DNA of 64,000 bases. Source: Thiobacillus sp. (GTDB lineage Bacteria > Pseudomonadota > Gammaproteobacteria > Burkholderiales > Thiobacillaceae). The notes below the pieces were generated by a model that made no database searches, was not told the origin of the DNA, and saw nothing but the letters and a program-made list of their open reading frames with translations. Below are positions 8,580 through 16,101 of this stretch, in pieces (the first letter of the stretch is position 1; every line of letters begins with the position of its first letter). Both the position numbers and the translations under genes were made by a program. The DNA is taken from the NCBI GenBank assembly GCA_024235835.1, contig JACKLQ010000002.1:496001-560000 (forward strand), written 5' to 3'.

Positions 8580-9772
8580 GCCAGCCACTCCCCCAAAGGC
8601 AGAAAACGCACCATGTCGCCCGGCAGCACGGTGACGCCGTCGGGCACGTCCACCAGGCCGTCCGCCCAGGCCAGGGAGGTGAGCACGCCGGAGCTCTGGT
8701 TGGCGTAGAGCACGGCCTGGCCGGCCTCCAGGCGGGCGCGCAGGAACTCCCGCCGCTTGCCGGGCTTGGGCCAGGCGAAGCTGGCCGGCACGGTGAAGGC
8801 CAGGGGCGTGGCGGGCAGGGCGCCCATGCGGGCTAGCAGGAAGGGGCGCACGAACAGGGTGTAGACCACGAAGGCGGACACCGGGTTGCCCGGCAGGCCA
8901 ACGAAGTCGGCCTCGGCCACCCGGCCATAGGCCAGGGGCTTGCCGGGCTTCATGGCCACCTTCCACATGTCCAGGCGGCCCAGGCGCTCCACCGCCGCCT
9001 TCACGTGGTCCTCCTCCCCCACGGACACGCCGCCGGTGGTGATGACCACGTCAGCCTCCAGGCCGGCCCGTTCCAGCACCGCCATGGTGTCCTCAAGTTT
9101 GTCCGGCACCTGGCCCAGGTCCATCACTTCCACCCCCAGGCGGCCCAGCAGGGCCATCAGGGTGGCGCGGTTGGAGTTATAGATGCGGCCGGGGGGCAGG
9201 GGTTGGCCGGGCATGACGATCTCGTCGCCGGTGAAGAACACCGCCACCTTCAGGCGGCGGTACACACTGAGTTCCGTGGCCCCCACCGAGGCGGCCACGC
9301 CCAGCTGGGCCGGACCCAGGCGCTGGCCGGGGGAGAGCACCGTCTGGCCGTCCCGGATGTCTTCGCCCAGGCGGCGGACATGGCTGCCCGGTTCAGGCTC
9401 CCGGGGAATGCGCACCACGCCTTCGCCGCTTTCCGTGTCTTCCTGCATCACCACCGTATCGGCGCCCGGGGGCACGGGCGCGCCAGTGAAGATGCGGGCG
9501 GCGGTGCCGCCGGCCAAAGTCTGGCCCAGGCTGCCGGCGGGGATGCGCTGGCTCACGGGCAGCCAGGCATCGGCGGACCAGTCCGCCAGGCGCAGGGCGT
9601 AGCCGTCCATGGCGGCATTGTCCAGGGGCGGCACGTTCACCCTGGAAACCAGGTCCTGGGCCAGGATCCGCCCCAGGGCGGACTCGGCGGGGAGGGTTTC
9701 CGTCTCCGCCAAGGGCCGGGCGGAAGTCATCAGCCGCGCCAGGGCGGCGTCGATGGAAAGCATGTCACTCAT
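8576..9772 (-). CDS. moeA: Molybdopterin molybdenumtransferase
   Basis: 398 residues. Inserts molybdate into adenylylated molybdopterin. Family landmarks are the N-terminal DNAAMDGYAL segment, the IFTGAPVPPGADTVVMQED region, the TTGGVSVGEEDHVK motif of the MogA-like domain and MKPGKPLAYG followed by VGLPGNPVSAFV. The length is normal. The gene is the middle of mobB-moeA-moaD and its start overlaps the mobB stop by 8 bases. Regulation is likely shared from the mobB promoter. Confidence 0.96.
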   Translation of the reverse strand: MSDMLSIDAALARLMTSARPLAETETLPAESALGRILAQDLVSRVNVPPLDNAAMDGYALRLADWSADAWLPVSQRIPAGSLGQTLAGGTAARIFTGAPVPPGADTVVMQEDTESGEGVVRIPREPEPGSHVRRLGEDIRDGQTVLSPGQRLGPAQLGVAASVGATELSVYRRLKVAVFFTGDEIVMPGQPLPPGRIYNSNRATLMALLGRLGVEVMDLGQVPDKLEDTMAVLERAGLEADVVITTGGVSVGEEDHVKAAVERLGRLDMWKVAMKPGKPLAYGRVAEADFVGLPGNPVSAFVVYTLFVRPFLLARMGALPATPLAFTVPASFAWPKPGKRREFLRARLEAGQAVLYANQSSGVLTSLAWADGLVDVPDGVTVLPGDMVRFLPLGEWLA

Positions 9773-10262
9773 GTGTGTTCAACCACTCCAGGATGAAGGC
9801 GGCCACGGCCGCCACATCGTTCAAGTTCAGGCGGGGCAATGTACCCGGCGGTTCTGCGTCGGAAGCCACGGCAATGATGTGGAGGTCGTCCAGATGCAGC
9901 CAGGGCCGGGCGTTGGCCGCCCGCCACACCTCGATCTTGGGCAGGGCGGCGTGGCGAAACCCCTCCACCAGTACCAGATCGCAGGGGGAAAGGCGACCAA
10001 GATGCTCCGCCAGGGCCGGTTCCTGGGCGCCGCGCAGCTCATGCAGCAGAATCCAGCGGTGGGGAGAGGTAAGCAACACCTCCTGGGCCCCCGCCTGACG
10101 ATGGCGCCAGGAATCCTTGCCCGGCACGTCCACCTCGAAATCATGGTGGCTTTGCTTGACCACCGACACCGCCAGCCCCGCCTCCTTGAGGCGGGGCAGC
10201 AAGGCCTCTATGAGGGTGGTCTTGCCGCTGCCACTGTAGCCGGCGATTCCCAGTGCTTTCAT
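9765..10262 (-). CDS. mobB: Molybdopterin-guanine dinucleotide biosynthesis adaptor MobB
   Basis: 165-residue GTP-binding protein that assists guanylation of molybdenum cofactor. The P-loop GYSGSGKTT is at 8-16, followed by KQSHHDFEVDVPGKDSWRHR, the typical MobB segment, and DLVLVEGFRHAALPKIEV. The ATG at 10262 was chosen because the P-loop then has its usual N-terminal distance. It opens the mobB-moeA-moaD operon; MobA is not seen. A palindrome centred 41 bases upstream may bind a CRP/FNR-family regulator. Confidence 0.93.
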   Translation of the reverse strand: MKALGIAGYSGSGKTTLIEALLPRLKEAGLAVSVVKQSHHDFEVDVPGKDSWRHRQAGAQEVLLTSPHRWILLHELRGAQEPALAEHLGRLSPCDLVLVEGFRHAALPKIEVWRAANARPWLHLDDLHIIAVASDAEPPGTLPRLNLNDVAAVAAFILEWLNTHE

Positions 10263-10296
10263 GGCTCCATGCTCACCGTCCGCTGGCCCCGGGGAC

Positions 10297-10310
10297 ATGA
10301 CCCAAGTCAA
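10297..10310 (-). promoter_or_regulatory. Possible CRP/FNR-type palindrome upstream of mobB
   Basis: The minus strand reads TTGACTTGGGTCAT, a 5-4-5 near-palindrome (TTGAC-N4-GTCAT) differing by one base from perfect symmetry. Spacing and half-sites resemble FNR/ANR/DNR sites, which would suit oxygen or nitrate control of molybdoenzyme cofactor genes. It lies between divergent mobB and moaA, so it could affect either. Confidence 0.35.
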
Positions 10311-10372
10311 GGCGCGCCTTCCAAACAATGACCATGATGACTTTCGACGTTTTTTTGCATGATTGCAGGGTC

Positions 10373-10378
10373 TATATT
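10373..10378 (+). promoter_or_regulatory. Possible -10 element giving a near-leaderless moaA mRNA
   Basis: TATATT at 10373-10378 would place transcription start at about 10385, one base from the moaA ATG. The -35 region is only a T-tract (10350-10355), so support is weak. Confidence 0.3.
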
Positions 10379-10385
10379 GTGCCCC

Positions 10386-11375
10386 ATGGTTACCACCACT
10401 TCGCCCAACCTCGTTGACCGCTACGGCCGACACATCAACTACCTGCGGCTCTCCGTCACGGACCGTTGCGACCTGCGTTGTGCCTATTGCATCCCGGAAG
10501 GGTTCAAGGGCTTCGAGGAGCCCGACCACTGGCTGACCTTCGACGAGATCGAGCGACTGCTGGGCCTGTTCGCCGGCCTGGGCCTTAAGCACGTGCGCTT
10601 CACCGGCGGCGAACCCCTCCTGCGACGCAATGTGACCGAACTGTGCCGGCGGGTCTCCAGCATTCCGGGCGTCGAGGACCTGTCCCTGTCCACCAACGCC
10701 ACCCAGCTGGCATCCATGGCCCGGGATCTGAAGGATGCCGGCGTGACCCGCCTGAATGTGAGCCTGGATTCCCTGCGGGACGAGGCGGTGGCCAGGATCA
10801 ACGGGCGACCCGTGCTGGACAAGGTACTGGCCGGCCTGGAAGCCGCTGCCGCGGCAGGCTTCGCGCCCATCAAGCTCAACATGGTGGTGATGCACGAGAA
10901 TGCCCGAGACGTGGACGACATGGTGGCCTTCTGCATGGAGCGTGGCTACGTGCTGCGCCTCATCGAGCTAATGCCTATGGGAGACACGGCCCGGCGCATG
11001 GGCTACGTGGATTTGCAGCCCGTCAAAGCCCGCCTGCAGGAGCGTTTCAGCCTGGTGGATACCGTGTTGCCCGGCGGCGGCCCGGCCCGTTACCTGGGCA
11101 CGGCCGACGGCCGTTTCTCTGTGGGTTTCATCACCCCCCTTTCGCAGCATTTCTGCGCTACCTGCAACCGGGTGCGCCTCACCGTGGATGGGGTGCTGCA
11201 TCTCTGCCTGGGCCAGGAGGAGCGGGTTGACTTCCGAGAACTGATGCGTGCCGGCGCCTCGGATGCCGAGTTGATGGATGCCATCCGCCACGCCATCGAC
11301 CTGAAGCCCGAGCGTCACGAGTTTCGGGAACAACCCCAGAAGCTGGTGCGCTTCATGAGCATGACGGGGGGCTAG
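10386..11375 (+). CDS. moaA: GTP 3',8-cyclase (molybdenum cofactor biosynthesis protein A)
   Basis: 329-residue radical SAM enzyme for the first step of molybdopterin synthesis, converting GTP to 3',8-cyclo-GTP. The N-terminal cluster motif is C28-DLR-C32-AY-C35; the C-terminal cluster ligands lie in FCATCNRVRL and the following HLC. The protein ends in Gly-Gly (SMTGG), the conserved tail needed for activity. The ATG at 10386 fits family length; an ATG at 10359 would add nine unusual residues. It diverges from mobB, and its stop overlaps the convergent gluQ stop by 4 bases. Confidence 0.96.
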   Translation: MVTTTSPNLVDRYGRHINYLRLSVTDRCDLRCAYCIPEGFKGFEEPDHWLTFDEIERLLGLFAGLGLKHVRFTGGEPLLRRNVTELCRRVSSIPGVEDLSLSTNATQLASMARDLKDAGVTRLNVSLDSLRDEAVARINGRPVLDKVLAGLEAAAAAGFAPIKLNMVVMHENARDVDDMVAFCMERGYVLRLIELMPMGDTARRMGYVDLQPVKARLQERFSLVDTVLPGGGPARYLGTADGRFSVGFITPLSQHFCATCNRVRLTVDGVLHLCLGQEERVDFRELMRAGASDAELMDAIRHAIDLKPERHEFREQPQKLVRFMSMTGG

Positions 11376-12307
11376 GCCGCGCTCTGCCGGCCCTGGGGCA
11401 GGGTTGGACGGCCCGGGCGGGCCGTCTGCGCTTCAAGCCGCTTGCCCCTGACGGGCAGGCGTATTGTCGAACACCATGACGCCCGCGCCTGGTCCCAGAA
11501 TTCCGCCAGGGAGCCCACCGGCTCCATCCCCATCCCAAGGAACTCCGCCGCCTGCCGCAAGGCCGGCAGGGGACGGGCATCGTCCAGGGGCGCGGCCAGG
11601 GTCTGCTTGGACAGCTTGAAACCTCCAGGGTCCAGGGCCAAGGGCAAATGCAGGTAGGACGGTGGGGAGTAACCCAGGGCCGCCTGCAGTACCAGCTGGC
11701 GCGGCGTGGAAGCCAGCAGGTCGGCACCCCGCACCACGTGGGTGATGCCCTGCTCTGCATCGTCCACGACCACCGCCAGCTGGTAGGCGTAGACCCCGTC
11801 CGCCCGTCGCAGCACGAAATCGCCGCATTCCCGGGCCACGTCGCAGGCCACCCGGCCCAGCAGGCCATCCTGGAACACCACCCGCGCTGCCGGCACCAGG
11901 AGGCGCAGGGCCATGCCGGGACGGGGCTGCCCACCCCGGCAGGTACCGGGGTAGACAAAACCCTCCACGCCCCGCCGCGCTCCCTCGGCGAGGGTCTTGC
12001 GGGAACAGGCACAGGCGTACACCTGCCCCGCCTCCCGCAAACGTTCCAGGGCGGCGGCATAAGCCTCGGCCCTGCGGCCCTGCCACATCACCTCGCCGTC
12101 CCATTCGAAGCCGTAGGCCTCCAGGGTGCGCAGGATGGCGTCCGCCGCCCCGGGCACCACCCGAGGGGGGTCCACGTCCTCCATGCGCAGGAGCCATTCG
12201 CCAGATTGGGAGCGTGCGTCCAGGCAACTCCCCAGGGCCGCCACCAGGGAGCCGAAATGCAGTTGACCGGAAGGGGTGGGGGCAAAACGGCCACGATAGG
12301 CGGTCAT
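11372..12307 (-). CDS. gluQ: Glutamyl-Q tRNA(Asp) synthetase
   Basis: 311-residue truncated glutamyl-tRNA synthetase paralogue that attaches glutamate to queuosine in tRNA(Asp). It has the class I start RGRFAPTPSGQLHFGSLVAA (signature HFGS), a Cys cluster (YACACSRKTL ... YPGTCRGG) for zinc, and KLSKQ in place of KMSKS. No anticodon-binding domain follows. The C-terminal 25 residues are Arg/Pro/Gln-rich and unlike the rest; they overlap the end of moaA and a GC hairpin, suggesting drift of the stop position. Confidence 0.93.
   Translation of the reverse strand: MTAYRGRFAPTPSGQLHFGSLVAALGSCLDARSQSGEWLLRMEDVDPPRVVPGAADAILRTLEAYGFEWDGEVMWQGRRAEAYAAALERLREAGQVYACACSRKTLAEGARRGVEGFVYPGTCRGGQPRPGMALRLLVPAARVVFQDGLLGRVACDVARECGDFVLRRADGVYAYQLAVVVDDAEQGITHVVRGADLLASTPRQLVLQAALGYSPPSYLHLPLALDPGGFKLSKQTLAAPLDDARPLPALRQAAEFLGMGMEPVGSLAEFWDQARASWCSTIRLPVRGKRLEAQTARPGRPTLPQGRQSAA
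11407..11426. terminator. GC-rich hairpin after moaA
   Basis: GACGGCCC pairs with GGGCCGTC across a 4-base loop, 32 bases after the moaA stop and inside the gluQ C-terminal codons. No T-run follows, so termination is uncertain. Confidence 0.3.
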
Positions 12308-12369
12308 ACCGGATGCACGCTTCCTTGGGCTTTTGCCTGGCCGGAAACCTGTCTACGCCCAGACCTTTG

Positions 12370-12399
12370 TTGACGGGGGAAAATGCCGGCAATTATAGT
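12370..12399 (+). promoter_or_regulatory. Promoter of the zapA cluster
   Basis: TTGACG at 12370-12375 and TATAGT at 12394-12399 with an 18-base spacer form a good sigma-70 promoter. Transcription would begin at about 12406, exactly the A of the first ATG, implying a leaderless message. Confidence 0.55.
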
Positions 12400-12405
12400 G
12401 CCGGC

Positions 12406-12597
12406 ATGCAGGCCGAACTGGACGCCCTAGAATCGAAAATCGCTCAAATGCTGGAGCGGTATCAGGCCATGCGTGGCGAAAATCTAAAGCTGCGCCAACA
12501 GGTGGTCAGCCTTGAGAATGCCAACAAGCGACTGAGCGAACGCCTGGATGAAGCCCGGGGCCGCATGGAATCCCTCTTCAACAAGATGCCGGACTGA
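12406..12597 (+). CDS. Small coiled-coil protein encoded upstream of zapA (TIGR02449/SlyX-like)
   Basis: 63 residues forming one continuous heptad coiled coil (LESKIAQMLERYQAM ... LRQQVVSLENANKRLSERL). Similar short coiled-coil proteins precede zapA in many beta- and gammaproteobacteria and are thought to act with the division machinery, though the function is not established. No ribosome site precedes the ATG; a promoter 7 bases upstream suggests a leaderless mRNA. The gene is followed by an 83-base gap with a palindromic repeat and then zapA. Confidence 0.8.
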   Translation: MQAELDALESKIAQMLERYQAMRGENLKLRQQVVSLENANKRLSERLDEARGRMESLFNKMPD

Positions 12598-12629
12598 GAT
12601 GAAACGCCCCTCAAGCCCTTGCCGTTCCG

Positions 12630-12669
12630 AGTTCCCCGAGGGGGCTTCGGTCCGCCTGGGGCTGCCCGG
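12630..12669. repeat. Palindromic repeat related to the one in the adaptor gene
   Basis: Read on the minus strand this segment is CCGGGCAGCCCC...CCCCCTCGGGG, which lines up with the element at 391-429 (CCGGGCCGCCCC...CCCCCTCGGGG) with a diverged middle. It fills the gap between the coiled-coil gene and zapA. Confidence 0.5.
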
Positions 12670-12680
12670 TGCGAACTGAC

Positions 12681-12995
12681 ATGCCTTCCTCGCCCCACAA
12701 CGTCAGTCTGGATGTGGCCATCATGGGCCGCGAGTTCCGCGTGGCCTGTCCCGAGGATGACCGGGAAGGCCTGCTCAAGGCCGTGTCCTACCTGGACCGC
12801 AAGATGCGTGAAATCCGGGACACGGGCAAGGTCATCGGCCTGGAACGCATCGCCATCATGGCGGCTCTGAACATCACCCACGATTTCCTCAGCGCCCGTC
12901 CCCCGGAAGCCAATGACACGGAGTACCGGGAACGCCTGGCCCGCATCACCAATATGCTTGATCAGGCACTGGCCCAGCAGGACAATCTTTTCTGA
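12681..12995 (+). CDS. zapA: Cell division protein ZapA
   Basis: 104 residues. Cytoplasmic protein that bundles and stabilises FtsZ filaments at the division ring. The N-terminal globular part VSLDVAIMGREFRVACPEDDREGLLKAVSYLDRKM is characteristic, followed by the dimerising helix (GLERIAIMAALNITHDFL) and a C-terminal coiled coil. The ATG at 12681 is preferred over the GTG at 12669 because it matches family length. It is followed at once by 6S RNA, a conserved arrangement. Confidence 0.95.
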   Translation: MPSSPHNVSLDVAIMGREFRVACPEDDREGLLKAVSYLDRKMREIRDTGKVIGLERIAIMAALNITHDFLSARPPEANDTEYRERLARITNMLDQALAQQDNLF

Positions 12996-12997
12996 CC

Positions 12998-13178
12998 AAT
13001 CTCCCTGCTGCGTTCGCGAGGGTCGTACATTCTTTGAACCGATACGCTCTGCGTAAGGTTGGGTGTCTATCCCGCTGGTGCGCGCGTGGCTTTGCCCATG
13101 TACCCGATGCGGATGCGCCCGACCGCCTTGAACCCAAGGGTTCAAGATAGCGTCCCGGACGGCGCAAGCGGGGAGACC
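12998..13178 (+). ncRNA. ssrS: 6S RNA
   Basis: Lies between zapA and the formyltetrahydrofolate cyclo-ligase gene, the standard 6S location. The ends pair to form the long closing stem (TCTCCCTGCTGCG at 12999-13011 with CGCAAGCGGGGAGA at 13163-13176), and the interior contains segments typical of betaproteobacterial 6S (CGAGGGTCGTACATTCTTTG and CCTTGAACCCAAGGGTTCAA). 6S RNA mimics an open promoter and sequesters sigma-70 RNA polymerase in stationary phase. End positions are approximate within a few bases. Confidence 0.9.
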
Positions 13179-13184
13179 CCTTAC

Positions 13185-13832
13185 ATGCCCATGGCATCAC
13201 CCAGCCCCATAGCCTATACGCCGGACAAGGCTGCGTTGCGCCGGCAACTTCGCGCCCTGCGCAAGTCCGTTCCAGAGCGGGCCCGGCGACAAGCGGGCCG
13301 GGATTTGGTGAGGGCCGCCCTGCGCCACCGCCTGCTGGTCGCCCGCAAGCGCATCGGCTTCTACATCCCCGCCAATGGCGAGATCGACGTCATGCCCCTG
13401 CTCAACCGGGCCTATGCCATGGGGGTGCAGTGTTTCCTGCCCATCGTGCCCGGCCGGGGGCAGCTCAAGATGTGGTTTTCCCGCCTGGAGCATCGGCCCC
13501 ATCTGCCCCGCCACTGGCGCCTGAACCGCTTCGGCATCCCCGAGTACCACGCCCCCCGGGGCCTGAGGTTGAGGGGTTCCGGCCTGCATAAGGTCTTCAT
13601 GCCCATGCTGGGTTTCGACGCCCGGGGCTATCGCATCGGCATGGGGGGCGGCTACTACGACGCCAGCCTGGCTTTCCTTGCAGCCCGCAGGGTCTGGCGC
13701 GCGCCCGCTCTCATCGGCGTTGCCTTTTCCGTGCAACAGGTGCAACGCATTCCCAACGACCCCTGGGACGTGCCCCTGAACGGCATTCTCACGGAAAATG
13801 GCCTGCTGCGCCCCCGGCACCGGACGGCTTGA
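13185..13832 (+). CDS. 5-formyltetrahydrofolate cyclo-ligase
   Basis: 215 residues. Converts 5-formyltetrahydrofolate to 5,10-methenyltetrahydrofolate with ATP. Landmarks are the N-terminal KAALRRQLRALRKSVP, the FYIPANGEIDVMPLL segment and the nucleotide-binding loop GYRIGMGGGYYDASLAFL. The start at 13185 is supported by GGGAGA at 13171-13176, which is also the 3' strand of the 6S RNA closing stem, so RNA structure and translation start overlap. In many bacteria this gene is co-transcribed with 6S RNA and linked to biofilm or persister phenotypes. Confidence 0.93.
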   Translation: MPMASPSPIAYTPDKAALRRQLRALRKSVPERARRQAGRDLVRAALRHRLLVARKRIGFYIPANGEIDVMPLLNRAYAMGVQCFLPIVPGRGQLKMWFSRLEHRPHLPRHWRLNRFGIPEYHAPRGLRLRGSGLHKVFMPMLGFDARGYRIGMGGGYYDASLAFLAARRVWRAPALIGVAFSVQQVQRIPNDPWDVPLNGILTENGLLRPRHRTA

Positions 13833-13840
13833 AGCTTGCC

Positions 13841-14440
13841 TCAGTAGCGGTAACTGCCCAGGTTCGACAGCCAGGGATTGGCCCTGGGTTCCAACCTGGG
13901 CAACGTCAGCCAAGCCTGGATGGCCAGCCGGCCGCTGAGGGAAGGTTTCGCTCCCTCGCTCACCGTCCTGACCACAGTCGTCCCCTGGGGAGAAATGCCC
14001 GTCTGCTCGGCCCGGACGCCAGGGTCGGGGCGCTGGAGCAGGGCCTCGGAAAACCCGCCCAGGCGAGCCAGGACCAGCCCTTGCAAAGCCAGTGCCGGAT
14101 CGGTGAACTCGGCCCAGCTGCGTACCCGGGACGGATCCACTCCCGCCGGCAGGTTCCGCGCTTCCTGGCGTGATCTGGCCGGGAGGGTGGCCAGGGCTGT
14201 CGTGGGACGGGGTTCCAAGGAGGCCAGCCAGGAAATCACGCCGGGAGGCAGGGAAGAGGGGGAATCCATCCGCATCGCCGCCTCGTGCTGTAGGGTGGCC
14301 AGGCGCACCACCTCACTGCCGTCGGCCCGCTTCACCACCCTGGTCTTAGGAAATCCATCCCTGCCGTCGTCCGCATCCTGGCCAGCCTGGGCCGTGGCCA
14401 CCAGGATGGTCGCCAGCGCCACGCTGCAAGATGCCTTCAT
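13841..14440 (-). CDS. Hypothetical exported protein
   Basis: 199 residues, not recognised. An N-terminal signal peptide (MKASCSVALATILVATAQAG, cleavage probably after residue 19-21) suggests a periplasmic or secreted product. The mature part is rich in Arg, Ala, Leu and Pro, without Cys or a recognisable domain. The ATG at 14440 is preferred; one five codons upstream is in frame. The stop lies 8 bases from the convergent cyclo-ligase stop. No operon partner is evident. Confidence 0.65.
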   Translation of the reverse strand: MKASCSVALATILVATAQAGQDADDGRDGFPKTRVVKRADGSEVVRLATLQHEAAMRMDSPSSLPPGVISWLASLEPRPTTALATLPARSRQEARNLPAGVDPSRVRSWAEFTDPALALQGLVLARLGGFSEALLQRPDPGVRAEQTGISPQGTTVVRTVSEGAKPSLSGRLAIQAWLTLPRLEPRANPWLSNLGSYRY

Positions 14441-14521
14441 ACGGTGGAAAAACATGGGAGTTTGCCGAGGAAGTTCATGAATTCACGGCAAATCTTAGCA
14501 TGGGGTCTCCCCTGCCCAAGG

Positions 14522-14556
14522 CAAAGAAAAAGGGCGGAACTTGCGTTCCGCCCTTT
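14522..14556 (-). terminator. Rho-independent terminator of the Met-rich repeat protein gene
   Basis: A perfect 12-bp stem (AAAGGGCGGAAC at 14529-14540 with GTTCCGCCCTTT at 14545-14556, loop TTGC) is followed on the minus strand by TTTTCTTT. It starts 24 bases after the stop codon. Confidence 0.85.
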
Positions 14557-14579
14557 CTTGCTAGCTTAAACCGCCGGAA

Positions 14580-15236
14580 TTACTTGGCAGCGGGAGCAGC
14601 CGGCACCGGGATGAAAGCGGCGAAGGGGTTGGCGATGTTGCCGTAGGTGGCGGGGTTCAGGAAGGAGCCCCAGGTACCGTAGGTGGCGGGGTTAGCAGCA
14701 GCGCCGGCCCACTGGGTGTACAGGTTGGGGTTCAGGGGAGCCATCATCAGGTTCATGTTGGCGGGAGCCAGGGGAGCCACGGCCCAGTTCATGTACATGT
14801 TGGGGTTCAGACCGGACAGGGCCATGTTCATGACGCGGGGGTCCAGGGGAGACATCATCCACTTCATGTACATGTTGGGGTTCAGGAAGGGAGCCATGGC
14901 GGCCATGTAGAAGTTGGGGTCCATGCCAGCGGCCAGCCACTTCATGGAAACGGCGGGATCAGCGAAGGCGGCGTAGGCTTTCAGGATGTCGGGGGACATG
15001 CCGGCCTGGGCCATCTTGGTGTAGGTGGCGGGGTCCATGCCCTTCTGCATCATGATGATGGAGGTGGCGGGGTCCATCAGGTTGGTCATGGCGGCAACGG
15101 CAGCCTTGGGGTCCTGAGCGATCTGAGCGGACTTGACGGGATCCAGCAACTGGGTGGCAGTGGCTTCGGGGGTGGGCTGGTCGGCGAAAGCAACCTGAGC
15201 AACCAGGGCCAGAACGAGGGCGGACAGCTTCTTCAT
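14580..15236 (-). CDS. Exported Met-rich repeat protein of unknown function
   Basis: 218 residues: a signal peptide (about 1-18, ending AFA) followed almost to the end by about a dozen tandem 12-13-residue repeats with the pattern [LM]-[DN]-P-x-x-Y-M-x-W-x-x-x-P, for example LNPNMYMKWMMSP, LNPNMYMNWAVAP and MDPATYTKMAQAG. It holds 23 methionines and no Cys or His. The regular spacing implies a repetitive solenoid or filament; methionine clusters can bind Cu(I) or Ag(I), but that is only a possibility. It has its own ribosome site (AGGAG), promoter and strong terminator. The family was not recognised. Confidence 0.85.
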   Translation of the reverse strand: MKKLSALVLALVAQVAFADQPTPEATATQLLDPVKSAQIAQDPKAAVAAMTNLMDPATSIIMMQKGMDPATYTKMAQAGMSPDILKAYAAFADPAVSMKWLAAGMDPNFYMAAMAPFLNPNMYMKWMMSPLDPRVMNMALSGLNPNMYMNWAVAPLAPANMNLMMAPLNPNLYTQWAGAAANPATYGTWGSFLNPATYGNIANPFAAFIPVPAAPAAK

Positions 15237-15298
15237 TGCATCTACTCCTAAGCGGTTGATAAGAAAGGAAAACTTTAATCTGTGCTGCGTGGGATTGA

Positions 15299-15304
15299 AG
15301 TATA
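15299..15304 (-). promoter_or_regulatory. -10 element of the Met-rich repeat protein gene
   Basis: TATACT on the minus strand, 62-68 bases upstream of the start codon, with only a weak -35 (TTCCGA) 18 bases further up. It would give a leader of about 55 bases. Confidence 0.4.
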
Positions 15305-15363
15305 GGTAGGAACATTAGTACATCGGAATGTTTTACCGTGGACGCCAGATGCCCCAGATTTTT

Positions 15364-15383
15364 GTGTTGCGCTTTTGCAACAC
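15364..15383. terminator. Hairpin downstream of livF
   Basis: GTGTTGC at 15364-15370 pairs with GCAACAC at 15377-15383, 11 bases after the livF stop. The minus-strand transcript continues with As rather than Us, so it is a structured 3' end rather than a classical terminator. Confidence 0.35.
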
Positions 15384-15393
15384 ACGGGTTTCC

Positions 15394-16101
15394 TCACTCC
15401 CCCAGATAGGCCGCCCGCACCTGGGGATCCCGCGCCAGATCCGGTGAATCGCCCGCCAGGGTGATGGTGCCGGTCTCCATGACGTAGGCCCTACGGCTGA
15501 TCTGCAGGGCCAGGTGGGCGTTCTGCTCCACAAGCAGGATGGTGACCCCTTCGTGGGCGATGGCGGTGACGGTTTCGTAGATCTTCCGCACCATGAGGGG
15601 GGCCAGGCCCATGCTGGGTTCGTCCAGCAAGAGCAGACGGGGCCGCCCCATGAGGGCGCGGGCGATGGCCAGCATCTGCTGCTCCCCGCCGGACAGGGTC
15701 CCGGCCAGCTGGTGTCGGCGCTCCGCCAGGCGGGGGAACAAGTCGTAGCCCCGGTCCAGGTCGGCGCGTATGCCCGCCTTGTCGCGCCGGGTGTAGGCGC
15801 CCATGTCCAGGTTTTCGGCCACCGTCAGCCGCCCGAAGATGCCCCGGCCCTCGGGCACCAGGGCCATGCCCTGGGCAGCGATTTCGTGGGTGGCCTTCCG
15901 GGTCAGGCTGGCGCCGTCGAAATGCACCGTGCCGCTGTGGGCCACTATCCCCATGAGCCCCTTCAGGGCACTGCTCTTGCCCGCGCCGTTGGGGCCGATG
16001 AGGCACACCAGCTCCCCCTGGCCCACCTCCAGGTCGATTCCCCGCACCGCCTGGATGCCGCCGTAGGCGACCCTGAGGCCTTTCACGGTAAGCAGGCTCA
16101 T
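15394..16101 (-). CDS. livF: Branched-chain amino acid ABC transporter ATPase LivF
   Basis: 235-residue cytoplasmic ATPase. Walker A is GPNGAGKSS, the signature is LSGGEQQMLAIARAL, Walker B is LLLLDEPSMGL and the H-loop lies in TILLVEQNAH, which is the LivF rather than LivG pattern. The ATG at 16101 gives the normal N-terminus MSLLTVKGLRVAYGGIQAV; the open frame continues upstream without a credible start. It is the last gene of the order livK-livH-livM-livG-livF, separated from livG by 145 bases, unusually long inside such an operon. Confidence 0.95.
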   Translation of the reverse strand: MSLLTVKGLRVAYGGIQAVRGIDLEVGQGELVCLIGPNGAGKSSALKGLMGIVAHSGTVHFDGASLTRKATHEIAAQGMALVPEGRGIFGRLTVAENLDMGAYTRRDKAGIRADLDRGYDLFPRLAERRHQLAGTLSGGEQQMLAIARALMGRPRLLLLDEPSMGLAPLMVRKIYETVTAIAHEGVTILLVEQNAHLALQISRRAYVMETGTITLAGDSPDLARDPQVRAAYLGE

